Part shown: positions 61,015-64,000 of the stretch, piece by piece
Layout: each line of letters opens with the position of its first letter
Numbering within the stretch: the stretch's first letter is position 1
Assembly: GCA_963969395.1 (NCBI GenBank)
Contig: OZ017795.1
Coordinates: 17,670,001-17,734,000 of the forward strand
Reading direction: 5' to 3'
DNA from: Pseudoscleropodium purum
Lineage: Eukaryota; Streptophyta; Bryopsida; Hypnales; Brachytheciaceae
DNA: 64,000 nucleotides
Notes under the pieces: model-generated
What the model was told of the DNA's origin: nothing
The model's database searches: none
Seen by the model: only the letters and a program-made list of their open reading frames with translations
Position numbers and translations under genes: made by a program

Positions 61015-63648
61015 CTATTCATTTGCATTCCACCGGATTGGCTTCCCCCAATGTTGATAATTTTGAAATTTGTAAGGCGCTTGATCAAGAGGAAGATTCC
61101 AACAATTGTACTCGTGGCCTGGAGGCATAGCTTCCAAGATACCAAACATTTCGTAGAACCTAGCACTCAATGGACTACGACACTCGGCACACACCGAACG
61201 AATGAGTGATGCTTTCACAATGCAAGTGACATGGAAAGTGTGGCGACATTGGCCCATGGTTACCGCACCTTCCGGTCCGAAGAGGTCTTGGCAAAGGCTA
61301 CAACAACCATCCAAGATTGGAGAGGCTGGATCACAAGCATGCACCACTCGCTTGTCTTTCACATTGATGTGTGCTGAAAGTGTGTTGTAAGGGACCCATC
61401 CTTCCTCTACTTCCAAGGCCCAATTGATGGGTGGAGCTTGGTCCTTCTTTATGTGGTTTAACCGCTCAAACATGGCATCCATGTCTCCCCAACATGTGAT
61501 CTCCATATATCCCTTAGAAGAATGTTGGTCAAACATAGTCTTGAACCAACTCAAAGAGCTTTGAATGGCATCGCAATTTTCTTTCGATTCCATTGCCAAT
61601 GTTTGAAGACCTGCCATTGCTCGAGATACTACAAAGGGTCTATCTTGGAGTCTTTGTACCCATGCTAACCATCGAGACTCCAAGCCGCTAGATGGCATAA
61701 ACTTCTTCAAATCCAAGCACAATTGCAATCGATTCAACTCGGATTCAACGATTCCTTTTGCTTCAGTTGCCTCCTCCAATTTATGCTTCAACTTTTCAAA
61801 GTCACAATTCTCCGTTTGCATCTCCGCATTCACGTAAACGGATGAAAGCTTTTCCATTGATGGTTGTTGTGTCGCTTTTAACATGCTCATGTCGTGACTT
61901 TCTTGTACATTCAGAATGGCAGGATTGTCGCTTGCTTCGGCCTTATCAAAAAGAAGAGAGAGCTTATCTTCACTCTCTTGAGTCTCTTGACTGTCTCCGA
62001 GTACAATCACTGTTGAGATTGCAACCTCACTCGGATTCTTGGAGGTCCCTTGTAATTCTGTAATCCATTTACACATCTTCATCAACTCCTCCATTTGCCT
62101 CGATGATTGTTGATTTAAATGTTCAACCTCACTCTTTGAAGTCTTTAATTTCAACTCTAACACTTTGCACCTTGCTTCCACTCCTCCAAGGTCAACAATT
62201 TTCTTCTCATATTCCATCAATTGTAGTATGTGAACATCTCTTTCTTCGAAAAGTGGTCCGAAAGTCTTTGTGAGATTCTGAAATGCTATAGCACCTTTCA
62301 ACATCTCTGGTGCCATTAAAGAAAACTCCTTGGCCAAATTCATAAAAGTCGGAGCAATTTCTGATAAAAATTCAGCTGACATCGTCATCTTGAAAGCTGT
62401 ATCAAGTATATGTGCAACATTCTTTGGATCTGCAAGTGGACTCATTGGAACAGCAATAGCACCATCATCGGGATTAGACGATCTGCCTATTTCTTCATGA
62501 AGGTTAGCAAACTGAACCGAGAGCTTCAAAAGATTTTCCAATTGTTTTGGATTGGACATGTCTTGCAAGGTTCGATGTAAAGGACTCGGCAATGACGCTG
62601 TAAACGAAAACTCCTCCGCCCGCCTTTTACGCTCGGAACTCCATAATGAGGATATATTATCAAACGTTACGCCTTGTCCACGAGGCGTACGTACTTTGTC
62701 TTCTAAACTTAACGCTGGACTAGATTCAACGCCTTGATGCATAGGCGGAGATTTGTAGACCAAACTATCAAAACAATTGTTGGCTATCAGACTATCAATT
62801 GTAGCATTAGCCTTTGTCACTTTCTCCGCCAAGACTTCGTCTACTTTACTTTTTGAAGTTTCCCCGCGTTCTGTGCAAACATTGCCTTCGTTTACAAACT
62901 CCGTTTGCATTTGTGCCGCAACATTTGGTGTAAAGGTCAAACGCGTTGGAGCTATGGAAAAGACTTCACCCTCCTGCGCCTCTACATCTTTCTTCACATC
63001 TTTCCCCACATTTTTCGAAGAGCTTTCATTGATTGCTTTTGTTGGAGATTGTACAGACCGTAATTCTTCAACATTTGAGGCTTTCTCCACACCATCCGTT
63101 TTCACCTCAATAGTATTTTTTAATACTTTTTCTGTTTCTCCCTCTGAATTGTACAAGTCGGGAATGTCCTTTTGATTGGCTTCAAGTAGAAGTGGGCAAG
63201 CTGTTGTTGTTGGAAACGTGCTCCAATCGATCTTGCACTCTAATATAAGTTCAGCATAAACCATATACGCCACACTATAATTAATATAGCCTTTGCTTCT
63301 GCGCTTGTTTCCGAATAGAACACGCCACACCTCCTCAGATCGATGGACAAAATGTTTGTTGTTGCAAGTCCATGGTTTACAACAAAAATCCCGTGTATGA
63401 CTTTTGTGCGACTCTTGAGGCCACAACTTGTCAATGTGGTACATTTTAACATAGGTCCTGCACATTTTTGATGTCCAATACTCCGCATCTTCATCTTCCC
63501 ACCCGCTCTTTGCTTTAATTGTAGGGTCATTTAAAATGTCAAGCCGAAGGTCATGTGTAGCCCCCTTCACTTTGCTCTTTTTCTTGGCTTCGCTTCCCGG
63601 AGTCACCCCATCCATATTTCGATCACCTTCGCCGTTCATGATTGTCAA
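61015..63648 (-). CDS. Large intronless protein with RING-H2 domain, probable mobile-element cargo, unknown function
   Basis: 877 codons from the ATG at 63648-63646. An N-terminal domain of about 150 residues has a KSGWEDEDAEYWTSKM start and a Cys cluster FCCKPWTCNNKHF that I do not recognise. A Ser/Thr/Glu-rich linker follows, then a helical, partly coiled-coil middle at about 450-680 (ELKLKTSKSEVEHL, KLKHKLEEATEAKG). A RING-H2 domain lies at about 782-827 with the order CSLC, CRHTFHVTC, CAEC (C783, C786, C801, H803, H806, C809, C820, C823), which fits zinc binding. RING-H2 domains usually act as ubiquitin ligases, so ligase activity is possible but inferred. I see no transposase fold. It is much richer in G+C than its surroundings. 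The TAG that ends it is followed by 257 more open codons in the same frame. Confidence 0.7.
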   Translation of the reverse strand: MTIMNGEGDRNMDGVTPGSEAKKKSKVKGATHDLRLDILNDPTIKAKSGWEDEDAEYWTSKMCRTYVKMYHIDKLWPQESHKSHTRDFCCKPWTCNNKHFVHRSEEVWRVLFGNKRRSKGYINYSVAYMVYAELILECKIDWSTFPTTTACPLLLEANQKDIPDLYNSEGETEKVLKNTIEVKTDGVEKASNVEELRSVQSPTKAINESSSKNVGKDVKKDVEAQEGEVFSIAPTRLTFTPNVAAQMQTEFVNEGNVCTERGETSKSKVDEVLAEKVTKANATIDSLIANNCFDSLVYKSPPMHQGVESSPALSLEDKVRTPRGQGVTFDNISSLWSSERKRRAEEFSFTASLPSPLHRTLQDMSNPKQLENLLKLSVQFANLHEEIGRSSNPDDGAIAVPMSPLADPKNVAHILDTAFKMTMSAEFLSEIAPTFMNLAKEFSLMAPEMLKGAIAFQNLTKTFGPLFEERDVHILQLMEYEKKIVDLGGVEARCKVLELKLKTSKSEVEHLNQQSSRQMEELMKMCKWITELQGTSKNPSEVAISTVIVLGDSQETQESEDKLSLLFDKAEASDNPAILNVQESHDMSMLKATQQPSMEKLSSVYVNAEMQTENCDFEKLKHKLEEATEAKGIVESELNRLQLCLDLKKFMPSSGLESRWLAWVQRLQDRPFVVSRAMAGLQTLAMESKENCDAIQSSLSWFKTMFDQHSSKGYMEITCWGDMDAMFERLNHIKKDQAPPINWALEVEEGWVPYNTLSAHINVKDKRVVHACDPASPILDGCCSLCQDLFGPEGAVTMGQCRHTFHVTCIVKASLIRSVCAECRSPLSARFYEMFGILEAMPPGHEYNCWNLPLDQAPYKFQNYQHWGKPIRWNANE

Positions 63649-63857
63649 TTGGATTCAATAACCAATTGAAGTGAATAAAAAAATCTCACGTGATAGTCAA
63701 AAGTGATGGCATCAACCGCAACACAGTAACAAAAGATAGAGGACCCCAACTCTCCACCCCGTAGGAGCAACTAGCGCATAAAGCAATAGTAGCACACCCA
63801 ACTTGGCACCGAAGGAGAATTGAAGTGAGAAGAAATGAAAGTCACTCCACCCTTATA
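63649..63857 (-). promoter_or_regulatory. Upstream region of the RING-H2 ORF
   Basis: About 200 bp between the start codon and the GC-rich terminal region. It holds a TCACGTGA E-box/G-box-like palindrome (63687-63694) and no further ORF. If the gene is transcribed, the promoter must lie here or in the GC-rich terminus. Confidence 0.4.
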
Positions 63858-64000
63858 GCCGTCCGCCGCCAGACCTACCCCAGACCGCGCGAAGCGGCCC
63901 CGAACCTCGTGTCCGCCGCGCGGACCGACGACGTCCGCTTTGGCAGCGGATGCACCGTCCGCCCGTTACCCCGTCCGACCGCCGCGTCCGCCCGGACTGT
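63858..64000. repeat. GC-rich right terminal region (truncated by window edge)
   Basis: Repeated GTCCGC, CGTCCG and GCGGAC, with GCCGCGCGGACC- and CCGCGTCC-type blocks, resemble 59767-59943 in inverted orientation. Confidence 0.7.

Larger units (their letters stand above)
59767..64000 (-). mobile_element. Candidate DNA transposon with GC-rich termini carrying a RING-H2 ORF (right end outside window)
   Basis: The left edge reads CCAAGGTTGACGAATCTC and is followed by about 170 bp rich in GTCCGC/GCGGAC, including CCGGACGTCCGG palindromes and GGGGCGGTCGGGCG. The window's last ~145 bp have the same character in the other orientation (CGTCCGACCGCCGCGTCC). Between them lies one long intronless ORF. 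The left edge cuts a TTAA-type element, so this segment arrived later. Superfamily unknown; a CAAGG start would be compatible with hAT, but I see no hAT transposase. Confidence 0.55.

Noticed and set aside
62777..63175. Open frame of 132 codons on + opposite the RING-H2 ORF
   Set aside because: It is a shadow of the 877-codon frame and starts without context.

Overview
The window is nuclear DNA from a land plant. Three things support this: a Golgi-type DUF248/PMT methyltransferase, a UBP27-type deubiquitinase and an SRC2-like C2-domain protein, each with short GT-AG introns; plant-type PIF/Harbinger elements and MITEs; and long AT-rich spacers full of old repeats. The dispersed TE load suggests a plant with a medium or large genome, and a lycophyte, fern or gymnosperm would fit, but I cannot fix the lineage from the sequence alone.

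Layout. 612-1094 (+): last exon of an SRC2-like C2-domain gene whose C2 domain lies left of the window. 3433-8301 (-): a complete seven-coding-exon PMT-family methyltransferase, reconstructed to 641 residues. 9044-12896: a decayed PIF/Harbinger transposon with a DDE transposase on + and a convergent MYB/trihelix-like second gene on -, carrying a 343-bp MITE derived from its own family in an intron of that second gene. 24921-29964 (-): a complete ten-exon UBP27-like deubiquitinase, reconstructed to 716 residues. 60241-63648 (-): a large intronless ORF of 877 codons with a RING-H2 domain, followed in frame by 257 more codons after one TAG. It is bounded by very GC-rich sequence repeating GTCCGC/GCGGAC on both sides, and looks like the cargo of a DNA transposon cut by the right edge of the window.

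The rest, about two thirds of the window, has no recognisable genes but does contain structured repeats. The most striking are two families of non-coding elements, about 920 bp and 650 bp. Both begin CCCCTAAA, end TTTAGGGG, and sit in TTAA target sites; one copy (54606-55527) has an empty homologous site about 5.5 kb away. TTAA sites are the hallmark of the piggyBac superfamily, which is poorly documented in land plants, so this is the best candidate for something new here. Also present: a direct duplication of about 4.9 kb (45960-50820 and 50825-56600) with 90-bp tandem units near the end of each copy, three related palindrome-bearing MITEs, a TTA-flanked MITE with GAGCATCCCCACC ends, and a TIR element with CACTATGGTGGAGAAG ends.

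The three host genes are unrelated in function (a membrane-associated C2 protein, Golgi pectin methylation, mitochondrial deubiquitination) and do not form a cluster. Exons were joined by eye using GT-AG sites, reading phase and family homology; both complete models keep phase through every junction.
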